A stretch of 64,000 nt of DNA from NCBI GenBank assembly GCA_037974665.1, contig CM075764.1, positions 120,218,325 through 120,282,324 of the forward strand, written 5' to 3'. The notes under the pieces are model-generated. The model did not search any database. It worked only from the letters and a program-made list of their open reading frames with translations, and was not told where the DNA came from. How positions within the stretch are numbered: position 1 is the first letter of the stretch; every line of letters begins with the position of its first letter. Made by a program: the position numbers and the translations under genes. Source of the stretch: Ehretia macrophylla. Taxonomy: Eukaryota > Streptophyta > Magnoliopsida > Boraginales > Ehretiaceae. Below are positions 36,001 through 47,110 of this stretch, piece by piece.

Positions 36001-36567
36001 TCTTCGACCACTACAAAAACTCTGGCAGCGAAGCAAGTAACTACCTCATCAATAGCGAGCTTGGGACAATCAACAAGATGGGAACTGGAATATGTGAAAG
36101 AAATACTGTGTAACGTGGAGCCAATGTTTAAAGATTTTGCAATGGGTAGAGCACGTGATATCATAAATCCTCACCTCTTTGATCACTTGGAAGGTAGGAA
36201 GGGGGTGTCACCGACTAATAGCCATGAGTCTAAACTGAGACGAAAAGTTATATTTGATTGTGTGAGTGAATGCCTGGACATAAGATGCAAGCTGTATGCC
36301 AGTGGGGGATGCAGAGCTTGGGCGAAGGGTCTTTCAGTTGTGAGCCGGAAAGACAGATTGGCAGAAGAAGTGTATAACGAAATATCCTGCTGGAGTTCCA
36401 TGGGGGACTATATGGTCGATGAACTCGTAGACAAGGACATGAGCAGCCAATACGGGAGATGGCTTGACTTCGAATGTGAGGCATTTGAACTTGGATTGCA
36501 GATTGAGAATCGCTTACTGAACTCTTTAATAGATGAAGTGGTTGCCGACACATTAGTACTCTATTGA
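33053..36567 (+). CDS. TRM (TON1-recruiting motif) / DUF4378 protein, TRM6/7/8-like
   Basis: Five coding exons in phase: 33053-33173, 33293-33351, 33479-35251, 35646-35802 and 35897-36567, giving 926 residues. Residues 13-34 hold the N-terminal GGYVGGFLQLFDWNTKSRKK block of the TRM6/7/8 branch. At about 92-107 is the DUF3741-type motif RAPGVVARLMGLESLP. A long Ser/Lys-rich and probably disordered middle follows. From about residue 765 to the end is DUF4378: WELEYVKEIL, then RRKVIFDCVSECLD, then GRWLDFECEAFELGLQIEN. TRM proteins bring TON1 and PP2A (the TTP complex) to cortical microtubules and set division plane and cell shape; that role is inferred from the family. Arabidopsis At3g05750 and At5g26910 are the relatives I recall. 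A spliced leader with a uORF precedes it. Its 3' end faces the MYB gene. Confidence 0.85.
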
Positions 36568-36891
36568 CTTTAAGGCGAGTTCTCCTTCATTTCTTTTCTT
36601 TGAATCTCCAGTTTGTCTCCGATATCCCCTTATCTTGAACTTTGTTTCGAGACTAGTACTTAGCGGCCATGAGCTAAATATTCGTTGGTAATTGTTTTGC
36701 ATAGTTATTCTCCAGGCATATACATCAGTATTTGAAATCATAATAAGCAGCAAAGTTCAACAAATTCTTGCTTTCTGGCTTTTTGGAATCTGCATGCTTT
36801 TGTATAGTACATTACAAAGTGTTCATTTTTATGAAATTCCTTTGCTACCAAATATCAATCATACTAAAATTTGCAAATACAGTTTTTTTTG

Positions 36892-36909
36892 GGTGGTGGT
36901 GGTGGTGGT
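36892..36909 (+). repeat. (GGT)n microsatellite between convergent genes
   Basis: Six GGT triplets after a T run, in the roughly 400-base gap between the TRM stop (36567) and the MYB stop (36966). It probably lies in the 3' UTR of one or both transcripts, and on the minus strand reads as ACC repeats. Confidence 0.8.
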
Positions 36910-36965
36910 GGGGTGTTGCGCTGGGGCTACTATAACAAAAAAGGAAGTGAAAGAATAAACATTGA

Positions 36966-39729
36966 TCATGGCCAAAGTAACATGTGATCATCTTCTTCAT
37001 CCCAAAACTCAAGTCCTTCAACAGCATCAGCAGCATCCAAATTCCAGTGAGGCCACTCATTGTCAAAGTAAAGTGGTGAAGAACATCCATACTGGTCCCA
37101 TAGCTCTGCATGTAAACTCCATGAACCACTGTCTTTCTTCTCCTCACTAGATGTACCAAAACTATCAATTCCAAGGATGCATTTTTCTGCATTCTCATCA
37201 AGCCTTGTCATCTCGATTGAAGCCACGCGTAACCCACAGTTTTCAGGACCAGGGCCCGATGCTTTAGCTTTGTTGCACGAGCCATGCCGTTCAGGGTTGT
37301 CTCTGATCGGGTGATTCTTTCCATAAATGTCCAGAGATTGCGAATCCTTTTGCACTTCCTTTTTGATCTGTCCTACATTAACAGCAGGCAGGCTAGATGT
37401 TTCTGCTGTCATGGATCCCAGAACACAACTTGTAGCATCATTTTCAAGCTTATCTCTTAGCTTTGTTAGGTTTGAGATTAAGGGTATATTGTTATTGTAC
37501 TTTTTAGCTACTGATCGGCTTACTCGTCCAGCTCTTCTCTTGGACTTTTTAACCGTCTCGGTTGCATCCATGGAGGTCGATATGGCCTCGCTCACAGACC
37601 TCATGAAACAGTATATTTTCCGTCTCAAATGAGAGTTCCAGTAGTTCTTGATCTCGTTATCTGTTCGTCTGGGCAAATGCTTTGCTATAGAGGACCACCT
37701 GCAAAATATTATACATGTATACCGTTAACAAAAATAAGAGAAAGTGAAAATACGTATATGTGGAAGTAAACAATAAGAGCCACCACTAACGAAAGCTCTA
37801 AACAATAGAAAAAACAAAACGCAGATCTCCGATTATCTGATAATACAAAATTAACTAACAAGAAACCCTAATGATATATGCCACGATATACGGAATATTA
37901 CTCAAATCTAAATATACTTTAACAACCTCTTAAGCCTTTTCTAGTAATGAATCAGAAAGCTGAGGTTATAGGAAGCTCGCAAAGATATATTATTGACGCT
38001 GCATACATTTTCATGTAAAACTGCTGAAAAGTCTCATATCATTTTACCCATATCTACATTAATTGTGTGACTGAAAATTATTTTTAAGCTGAAACTGTAA
38101 TGTAAATGTTCTTGGACATAATACACTTGTATTGAAAATGCTTGTCTTTCCAGGCACAGAGACGTGAGAGCTGTTGGAGACAGAAGAGCATCACGGGCTT
38201 CTTTGGTTCATTATATGCTTGGACTTTTAAAATTTTGAAAGTAACATACCATAAATTAATCATTTCATTTAAAAGTTTACTTTCCCGGTGTATAGATAAA
38301 AATCCAGGACGACCCGTTGCAATTCCAGTGGAGTATGTCTATAATAATGGGGAAGGTCGTCGAATGCAAGTTAGCTAGTAATGCATCTGAAAGGGTTATT
38401 TTTAAATAAAAAAAAAATGTTTTTGGTGATACATGGCAATAGGGAGAGAGGTCATTCCATTATATAACCATTAGGTAAATCAAAGAGGGTTTGATGTATT
38501 TGAAAGCCCTCGGCCAAACCAATGGCGGATTTAGCCACTACTGATATTGTTAAAAAAATTAATTAGTCCGCGCCAAAAAATAAAATAAAATTCAACAGGT
38601 GAAAATTAATGTGTTTTAGCTCATTGAAAGTAGTTCCTGAACTTGCTCCTGGACCAAACGAGTATTTTTATAGAGAGGTAACAAGGTATTTATTAACAAC
38701 GGGCTGTTTTGATCCTTTGGAGCAACTCGATAGTTATCGCATTCTTCCTGATCTATTCATTATATGTTTTCCCTCCCATCATCATCCTTTTTGGCCTCTC
38801 ATACATACAATTTGCTATATTTATATAGCACAGACCAGGGACTAGTGCACATTGCATGAGAGAGATTTTGTACTTACTTGTTACCCAAGGATCTATGCAA
38901 CTTGACAATTGTCTCATCCTCTTGTGCAGTGAAGTTGCCTCTCTTCAGGTCTGCTCTCAAGTAATTAATCCATCTGAGTCTGCAACTTTTCCCACACCTT
39001 AGTAAACCTTCCACAGATGATCATCCCAAACGGGAGTCAGTACAAGTTACCAACCTTGTAAACTTGTCATATTGCTAAAAGAACTGCTAAATATACTCGG
39101 GAATTGGGTGAAATAGTCAAGAAATGACTTGATGTAAGTTTTAAGTTCGAATCACGATCCTCTATTGTAAAAAAAAAAAAAAAAAGAGAACTGGTAATAT
39201 AATGCGAACAAATGAAGACATTGATGGAGGGAGAGAATGCAAACATACATGAACTGATGTACATGTTTGCAAACAATAAGCACCAGATACAATGGCAGAT
39301 CAGTCCCCACTGGCCCAAAAGTTTCAAAAATCCATGTATTTTTTAAAAAAAACAAAAATATCTATATATTTTTAGTTAAAAAGACTATTAAGCCTTATAA
39401 TATATATATATTATATAATTCACTGAAAATAATTCTTGGATTCGCCTATGACACAGTAAACAATTGGAGAAAAGTACTTGAAATGAAAGAATAGGAGATT
39501 CACAAGGTTTATAACCCTATATAGCTAAGGACACGGTTTTTGTTCTCTCTCGCATGGCATTTTGGAGACAACTTAGTCATGCATTTGTACCTGCCTTGTT
39601 AGGTAGTGACCTCCATATGCATGAACCTTCACCATTAGCTTGGATGTAGTTGGTAAGTTTCTCATCTTCTTCTGCAGTCCACCTTCCTCTCTTCAGGCCA
39701 GCTTTTTGGCAACAAGGTACTCTTCCCAT
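36966..39729 (-). CDS. R2R3-MYB transcription factor, subgroup 7 (flavonol)-like, with R2 loop insertion
   Basis: Three exons on the minus strand: 39729-39591, 39007-38878 and 37698-36966, giving 333 residues. Exon 2 is 130 nt, the usual R2R3-MYB size. Exon 1 is 139 nt where 133 is the norm: six extra bases (TGCATA in the coding strand) add Cys-Ile before the second R2 tryptophan, so GEGSCIW replaces GEGSW. The R2 Trp spacing becomes 21 then 19. PNKAG replaces the usual PKNAG, and LPRRT the usual LPGRT. R3 is otherwise normal ([17 protein letters not shown]). [14 protein letters not shown] resembles the subgroup 7 motif of MYB11/12/111, activators of flavonol genes. The bHLH-binding signature lacks its key leucines, as in MYB12. 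The C-terminus is acidic ([14 protein letters not shown]). Flavonol control is inference; a diverged relative is possible. Confidence 0.85.
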
Positions 39730-39953
39730 CTTTGTAATTAAATCTATAGAGTGAGGACTGTGCTCTACACTTTTTTGGTAGTGGCCTGGGATATCAGACT
39801 TATATCTTCATTACATGAGCATATTATCAAGCCAGGTCATGGTAATAGTACATGGAAAAAGTGTAATGTCTCACATGGGGAATTAATTAAAAAGTTTTAA
39901 GCGTTCGGAACGACCCTGCTCTTGCTACGACATTTGCTCATTTAGATGTTACT

Positions 39954-40138
39954 CAGGGTGAAGCCAGTAATTTAATATTAGGGGATTAATATTTAAATTA
40001 AAAGATCGATAATAGGAAAAAGAAAAATAAGAAGGCGTTAATTTTTTTTTTAAACGATACTACATAAATTTTTTTTTTTTTTTAAAAAAAACCTTAAGGG
40101 AGGCTGGGGCCCCCGTCGGCCCCCTAGCTCTGCCCCTG
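39954..40138. mobile_element. MITE-like element with CAGGG...GCCAG ends
   Basis: The left end reads cagggtgaagccag, and the reverse complement of the right end reads caggggcagagctag. These are similar inverted ends of a kind often seen on short plant hAT-like elements. The interior is A/T-rich and non-coding. The flanking words atgttact and atgctact are similar but offset by three bases, so the duplication is unproven. Confidence 0.4.
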
Positions 40139-40317
40139 ATAATGCTACTATATATTGTACTCTTAAGAGAATTAGCTGCCAAAGGGTTCTATCTAGTAGA
40201 TGATTTAGATTGAATGTTGTGGGTGTCGTGGGTGTCAATAATAACTTAGGTCAATTATTTTGAGCAATTTGATGTGAAACTCAAATAGTTATTACTTAAA
40301 CCTACACCTCTAATCTT

Positions 40318-40725
40318 ACTTGTGGGTCTAAAATTTTAGGCCGCGTAAAGTTTGACGAGGTTAGGAAATTCTTAAGTTATGAGGTGTAGCTATATCCCAA
40401 AGCATACCATGAAATTTGTCCTACTCACTTGTGGGTCTAAAATTCTGAGTTTGGGACTCGGTAAAAAGTCTTATTTTCTTGCATATTTGCATTTAATTAA
40501 TTTCACCCATAAAACTTAATGAGGTAAGAAAATTGTTAAGTTCTAATTAGGTGTAGCTAGCTATATATATCCCAAACCATGCCATGAAATTTGCATATTA
40601 ATTAAATTTTCCATGCAACTAGGTTTAGCTATCTCCCAAAAAATAACATGAATTTTGCATACTAACTAAATTCTCCATGAAACTTAAGGAGGTAATTAGG
40701 AAATTCTTAAGTTCTAAAAGTGCAT
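40318..40725. repeat. Degenerate tandem/direct repeat cluster
   Basis: Several diverged copies of mixed blocks: cttgtgggtctaaaatt (twice), ggaaattcttaagtt (three forms), aggtgtagctatatccc (three forms) and catgaaatttgcatattaa with relatives. The order of blocks is kept between copies, with a spacing of about 120-160 bases, suggesting old tandem duplication of one unit with later deletions. Confidence 0.6.
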
Positions 40726-40751
40726 CTATGTCTTTAATTTGATCTAAAGCG

Positions 40752-40870
40752 AGGGAATTACTTCAAAATGTATAGTCTTACTCTAGCGCATGGGCTCCAT
40801 ACACTGGTGGAATTCACATCATTGAGAGTGCAATAGTTAAAACATTAACACGTTTTGAAGCAATTTCCCT
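40752..40870. mobile_element. 119-bp MITE-like palindrome
   Basis: The left arm agggaattacttcaaaatgt matches the reverse complement of the right arm, agggaaattgcttcaaaacgt, with few differences. The centre (tagtcttactctagcgcatg and beyond) is unique and non-coding. Target-site duplication is not clear. Confidence 0.5.
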
Positions 40871-42870
40871 AACATGAGAGGGTTAAATTCTATCATTTTT
40901 ATTTTTGGAAATATATATTAGTAGATAGATTTCATCATTTTAACATTACAATCTTCTAATCCGATTAAATCTCATTGAAGAATTTGGATAATACGAAAAT
41001 TTCATGGGATATTTTGAGATATAGTTACAAACTTATAGGAGAAAAATGAATTTTGTCCTACTATTATATGTAGGTGTACATTTTAAAGAGGTAGGCCGGA
41101 TAAAGATCTTCTAACATTGTTCCAAATTTGAAGGAAGGCAAATTGGACCAGCACTGATCTCTTCTTTTTTCGGAAAAAAACTTATTTTGGTGCCAATATC
41201 GGTAAAAGAAGCAATCGCTATACATTTAAATTCTGCTGGACCAGCAGAAATGTACGTTTAACAACCGCCATTGAAAGCAAATTTAGAGCTCCACTCGTTT
41301 GAGCCCTTGCGAGGAGAAAAAATTATTCTAGCCGCACCCAAAAAAGGAAATTAACAGAAAGAATTTTTCAGCAGAAGGGATTTGAATCTCTCGTTCCATT
41401 AAACAGTTCACCATTATTATTGTATATATGTATGTTCCTCATAAATCTATAACACGGTTACGTTGTGAGTTTTGCTTCTTGTTGTGAATTAAGGAAAACG
41501 GCTGTCCGGACATGATTTACTTTTTATCTTACAACCGATCCGACAGCCTTTCCGGCATAGAGAAGAAAATTTTCATGGCTGGCAATGCATAATGCATGCT
41601 AGTATCATAACTCCTGTACATGTTATTAAATCGGCTTGTACATCCCGGTTGATGGTAGTTACATCGATCAATCAACTGTTCATACGGGTCCCTCCTCACA
41701 TAATTGTTAATCGACAAGGATTGTCGTACGATGGTTTGAAAGCGTACAGAATCTAAAAAATGTTGGAATTGATAGAACATAATAATATTGTGGTTTTATG
41801 TGTACCTTACCACCATCCTAACACCAGTCTAGAATATGCATGCATGCGTGGATCCATTGACCAATAGTGTTGAATTTGATGCTCAAAGTTTCCGCTCAAC
41901 AATAGTCCTGGGTTTGGCTTGTTGGTGGTCAGTGTCATATTTCGGGTCCATAATTCTAAGTCTGCGAATAAGACTAAAATTATACGTCTAAAAAATAAGT
42001 AGTTGAATCTCAAATCAATTAGTTATCACAAAAACCCTTTATCGAATTTGAACTAACAACTTATGTCGTGGAGTCACTCTTGCCTGAGAAGTTAGAGTAG
42101 TTGATTTCATTGTCTTTAATTATTTTAATTTCCGGCCAGATAGATAAGATATCTATCAAGATATATAAAGTATGATAATATATTAGATTATCAATATAAA
42201 AATCCTCATATTTCCTTGTTTAAAAGAATTTCTAAATGTTCATAATTATGTCGAGTTTTGTCACTAAGGTCATTTATAATATATATGAAGTGATCAGCTG
42301 AATTTGCCTTCATCTTTAAGGACTTTGATAGTTTAAATTGTCAAGAAAAAAAAAATAATAATAAAAAAAAAAAAAAAAAATATTTATTTCCAATATTATC
42401 GATAATCAAATTATGTAACAACTACACCTAAAGATAAAAAGTTAAGATCATATGTTGATATTTGATGTATTGTTTTCTTTTTACTCTGCATGTTGCTTTT
42501 AGAGATACAGTAATTTAATAATCATCGACGTTTATTTCCTTCATTTTTTTTTTCCCTTTACTCTATTGCATATGTCCTTCATTTTTAAAAAAAGTTAATT
42601 TATAACCGTTGACAATTATGACATCATGTTTCGTGATCGGCTCACGCTGGACAAGTACCTATAAGGCGGCACATGTGGTTTGAACGTCGACACACATGCA
42701 TGTTGCTTTGTTGTTGACATTAACTCTTAGCATCTTACAGATATCAAAGGACTTGCCTTCACACACTTAGTCGGAACACATCCGTCCACCAGCTAATTAG
42801 TATAACACGTGACTCAAAATATATTATGACAACGTTTGAAATAGTTATCTTGGGGTCAAACATTTTTTCG

Positions 42871-43252
42871 GAAAATATTTTTTAAATTTTACAATGTTTA
42901 GTAATATTAAAAAATTAATTAACTGTAAAATATTTTTTTATCAATAATTGCGGCTACTTTTTCTTAATTTTACGGCGTTTGGTAATACTAAAAAATTAGT
43001 CAACTGTAAAATATTTTCCGGTTAACAATTACAGTTAGTACTAAATTTTGGAAAATATTTTTATTTTCTTTGAGAGAAGAAAATATTTTACGAAATTTAC
43101 AGTACATTTAAATATTAGAAAATATTTTTCAGTATTTTATTTTTAAGAAAAAAATTTCTCCTAAGAAGTTATTTTATAACAAATAAACAAAACCCTATAA
43201 AATATTTTATTTTGTAAAAAAATATTTTTTAAAAATAAGTCATTTAACGACA
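42871..43252. repeat. AT-rich repeated stretch with ~80-base direct repeat
   Basis: Two copies starting near 42890 and 42970 share gtttagtaatattaaaaaatta / gtttggtaatactaaaaaatta, then aactgtaaaatatttt, then caat(a)attg(c/a)-type sequence. After them, gaaaatattttt words recur to about 43250. It may be a decayed MITE, but clean ends were not found. Confidence 0.5.
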
Positions 43253-45705
43253 TACAAACGGATCCTTGGTAACATAAATGAATGCAACCACCCTTCCACA
43301 CTTAAAACGTCCCACTTCATAAACCTTTTGTCTCTAATAATTAACATTGATGTGCTCCTATGTTGCCACTGTAGAGATATCTTACCTTTTGTCTCGGGAA
43401 TATTTTTGGTTAAGACTTTATTTGGCCTAATTTTTTTTTATTTATATTTATGAACTCTTTTTTTGAGTTTGGAAATTGAAAAAGTACAAAAAACGGAGTT
43501 TTAAATTGAAAAGCTTTTCGTTTCTAGAAACTAATTTTATTATATGCAAAAAGTTGTTTATCTTTTTTTTTTCCCTCTCAAAAATATCCTCCATATCTTT
43601 TGGATAATTTGTTACATATTTATTAATTTTCTCATATTTAATTTTTATTGTAACAGTGAACAGTTCTGACATAACAAGGTCAAAAAATAATTGCTTATAT
43701 TTTAAAACTTTTCTAACTAATACTCTACTGCTAAAAACTCTATTACTCAACAATTAAAATTTGATAGTTAGACCAAACAAATCCATAGACTTGAAGTTAT
43801 AGGAGTTGTAACCTCCATTGATCTTATAAGCCAAAATAACTTCAAAATATTTTGATATTTTTAATCTAAAAAATTATTTTATTTCAGAACTTCACTAGTT
43901 TTGATTTACAAAATCGTTTAACCCTAACTATAAAATATTTTAATTTCGTTTATGGTTATGGCACTTCACCTAACTCATCTGTATGTACAACGTACGTAGT
44001 TAATATTAAACAGTTGAAAGTGAAGATCATAGCAACAAAGTTTGGGACCATATTTAAAAGAATGTCGATATCATCATTAATTTCTGGCAACCTGAATTAC
44101 GTACAATTAAAATCCAATATTATGAGGAAAAAGGCCGAGCAACTCCTCATCTATGAACATAAACGAGCAATGGACCTTGACATAGAAAATGTATCAGCTA
44201 GATTTTTTTTATTTATTTTTTTAAAGGGAGGCATAAGGTCGTGAAGTATACTTAGGGAGATTCGAACTCGCGTCAAACTTACAAATTTTTCACAGAAGTG
44301 AGCGTGATCATGCTGTTAGACCAAAAAGTCTTTTGCTATATATTTTTAAAGCCCAAAGGTGTTAGTAAGATGAACCTACAAAGTTCTCTGCAATACCATA
44401 TTTGGCGCAAATTTCTCAAAGCTACAAAAATTGTTACAAGAATCACTGCTAGAGAAGAGATTTGTGGTTGGGCTAAGCGTGCATCTCCTTCAAATTCTCT
44501 GCAATACCATATTTTCAACATTTTGCTTGGAGCAACAACTTACAACATTTGGGCTAAGAGAAATTAACGATTATTCACGAACACTGCCCAAACGGTAGAA
44601 CATATTTTTGTTATGATTAAATTTAACGTTCAACTTAGTGTGAAAAGTAGAAAATGTTAGAATTGTGAATGAGAAATTTATATTTAGAGGATCAACCTTG
44701 AAAAAATATAAAGCGGTAAAGTAGGTTCTTCTCATGTTAAGAAAATAAAGTCATGGACTGTTACCAAGTTCAAATGAGCAGAATTAGGGGAGGTCATTAT
44801 TCAACTTTCTCAAGCGTTTTTCATCTTTTGTGTGATTTAATGTGATTTACGTTCACTTCAATTGGTGGAACGTTTTGTTGCAAACGTTTCTGATGCAAAG
44901 GTTATGGTGGCTTTATGATGGTAATCATAGCACCAATGTGTCACGTCCCGAGTCTAGAATTTCAGACCTGTAGGTACAACTAGTTTGTAGGCATAAAAAA
45001 CAACTACTTGGACTCTCCTATCTATTGGTCCAAAATGGTTAACCCAAATTATTTCTTATATCCACAACACCCACTTATAAATCACACAATTACACTATAT
45101 TCCACCGATGTGGGATATTACAAACACCCCCCCCGTTAAGGACCTGACGTCCTCATCAGGGGCACACATACCTAGGACCAATCAGACGGTGAAAGATTAT
45201 AGAGGTGGCTCCTACGGGTTCAAGAGGTGGCTCCCACCAGCCTTCTAGGTGTAGCACTTTGCCCCGCATAGCACTTAGCTACTGCACCGGCTAGTGACAT
45301 GCTCTGAATACCATCTGTCACGCCCCAAGCCTAGACCCCTGACCAACAGGCGCGACTAGTGTTGTAGGCATAAGAAACAACTACTTGGCATCTTTTCTAC
45401 TAGTTCAAAATGGTTAACCCAAGTTATTTCTTATATCCACAACACCCACTTATAAACCACACAACTACACTATATGCCATCGATGTGGGATATTACAAAC
45501 ACCCCTCGTTAAGGACCTGACGTCCTCGTCAGGGGCATACATACCCAGGACCAATCAGACGGTGAAGGATCCTAGCGATGAATGATTCTAGAGGTAGCTC
45601 CTACATGTTCAAGAGGTGGTTTCTACCAGCCTTCTAGGTGTAGCACTTTGTTCCGCATAGCACTTAGCTCCCGCACTGGCTAGTGACATGTTCTAAATAC
45701 CATCT

Positions 45706-46966
45706 TGTTGGGTATATTATTGATATATGATTTCAGCACCTTTTCACTTAAACTTTGTTAGATTTTGAGTAATTTATGAGCAATTTGATTGGTTTTATCT
45801 TTGATTTGCATTGTAGGTAATTTCCAAGAGACAAACTGAGTTTTAAGGCAAAGATTGAAGAGAAATTGCAAAGGATTGGCTTTTATGCAACTTGTGGATA
45901 AATTGCTGAAAATTAAAGTAGTGCAGTCATAGCACAGCTGTGCAATGTCGCAGGATTTTTAAGGGCAATTTTGTAAAAGGCGCGAAAAGAAGAAACCCTA
46001 TGTTAAAAAGAAGGCATCAGACGTTAAAAAAAAGAGGGGAGAGCTTTTAGAGGCAGCTGGTTTTGGGGAGAAAAAAACAATGTTCCAAAAGGAGAGAAAA
46101 GCAACGTTCCAGAGGGGGAGAAAGTGAGGATTCGCTAGTTGAAGACGGAGGAACGATCCGGAGACGGACTTCTGCCCCAATTTTTCTCCAAATCTTAGCT
46201 TTCTCTATCTCTCTTATCATGTTTTACGTTACAATTGGAATTTTATTTATTTTCATAATTATGTTTTAAGCTATTTTTCTAGGGCTACGATGTAGCCAGA
46301 TTATGAATATTTGATGTTTTTGATTTTAAATTAATTGATGAACTATTCTATATTTGCGTTGAGTATTTTATGCTGAGTTTAATGCTTGTGGTTGCCTGAT
46401 CAACAATTACATGAGTCGTGATTTAGTTTGAGACTGAGAAGTGATAACTAAATTAGACCACGTATAAAATACCATTAAATTGTCATAAGCTAGAGATAAT
46501 TATGAGATCTAGTGCAGCACTTCAATTTCTAGGGCTTAATGCGTTCCATAAGTTCACAGTTATCACAGAGATGTAGTTAGCTTGCTTATTGGGATGGGTT
46601 ATTGATGCTTGAGAAAAATTAATATCTACCTTAGCGAAATTGCTGGCAACGTAAGGAATAGGCGTCAATTGATTTAAATCACTAGTTTCAAATAGGATTA
46701 ATCTTGGTGAAATCAGAATCCCTAGAGCCTTTTTATTATTAAATTATCATCTTTTGTTAATTTCGTAATTGTGTTATTTTTCTATTTTGTTAAGTCTATA
46801 ATTTATTTAGTCATTAGTTACAAATTCTCAATTCTTGATTGTCCGAATAAAGTTAAAGCTAAATTAATTTCGGTAGTTAGTAATCACAGTCCTCGTGGGA
46901 ATGATCTTTACTTATCACTTTATTACTTGTTGCGATACGTGCACTTGCGTTAGAATTCACACAACA
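45706..46966 (+). repeat. 5' LTR of the Athila-like element
   Basis: Begins tgttgggtatattattg, ends attcacacaaca. Ends TG...CA. It includes a short tagtgcagtcatagcacag stretch near 45918 that is related to the gcgct repeats in the 3' non-coding part of the same element. Short open frames inside occur again in the other LTR and are not genes. Confidence 0.9.
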
Positions 46967-46972
46967 AGTTTT

Positions 46973-46990
46973 TGGCGCCGTTGCCAGGGA
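46973..46990 (+). promoter_or_regulatory. Primer binding site for tRNA-Asp
   Basis: tggcgccgttgccaggga lies six bases after the 5' LTR. It is the complement of the 3' end of plant tRNA-Asp(GUC) with one mismatch (a for g at position 14). This primer use fits Athila and related chromovirus-free Ty3/Gypsy groups. Confidence 0.8.
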
Positions 46991-47110
46991 CTGTGTCAAT
47001 TATTAATATCGATACCAAATAGCTTTAATTTTACTTTGGATTTTATTTTATTTTGTTTTGTTTTCTTATTTTGTGTTGTTTGCGTTTCAGAAACACCTTT
47101 TTCTAGGTGT

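Larger units (their letters stand above)
39730..44369. other. Intergenic: MYB promoter side and small repeats
   Basis: No coding exon was recognised in 4.6 kb. It contains the small elements listed separately (39954-40138, 40318-40725, 40752-40870, 42871-43252) and long A/T runs (around 42345-42380). At 44240-44320 a gagattcgaactcgcg stretch looks like the reverse complement of a tRNA-type B box and may be an old SINE piece. The first few hundred bases should hold the MYB promoter; a rightward-reading TATA box was not clear. Confidence 0.45.

Noticed and set aside
36845..37201. 118-residue minus-strand frame under the MYB gene
   Set aside because: It is an alternate frame of the MYB last exon and 3' region with His runs from the GGT repeat.
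39100..39185. SINE-like piece, agttcgaatcac followed by an A run, in MYB intron 1
   Set aside because: The B-box-like word and A tail are suggestive, but no A box or target duplication was found.
44240..44320. Reverse tRNA-like word gattcgaactcgcg
   Set aside because: Too short and without a partner box to call a SINE or tRNA.
44298..44567. An 89-residue frame that could be taken as a small gene
   Set aside because: Its second half reads as a LINE ORF2 tail (WAKRASP, TTYNIWAKRN) and it crosses the LINE insertion point at 44384.
45123..45705. TRIM internal parts as possible genes
   Set aside because: Short, with frequent stops on both strands and repeated as a unit; the visible primer site and polypurine tract explain them.
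45998..46269. Small ORFs on both strands, repeated nearly unchanged at 52154-52425
   Set aside because: They lie in the two LTRs of the Athila-like element and repeat only because the LTRs do.
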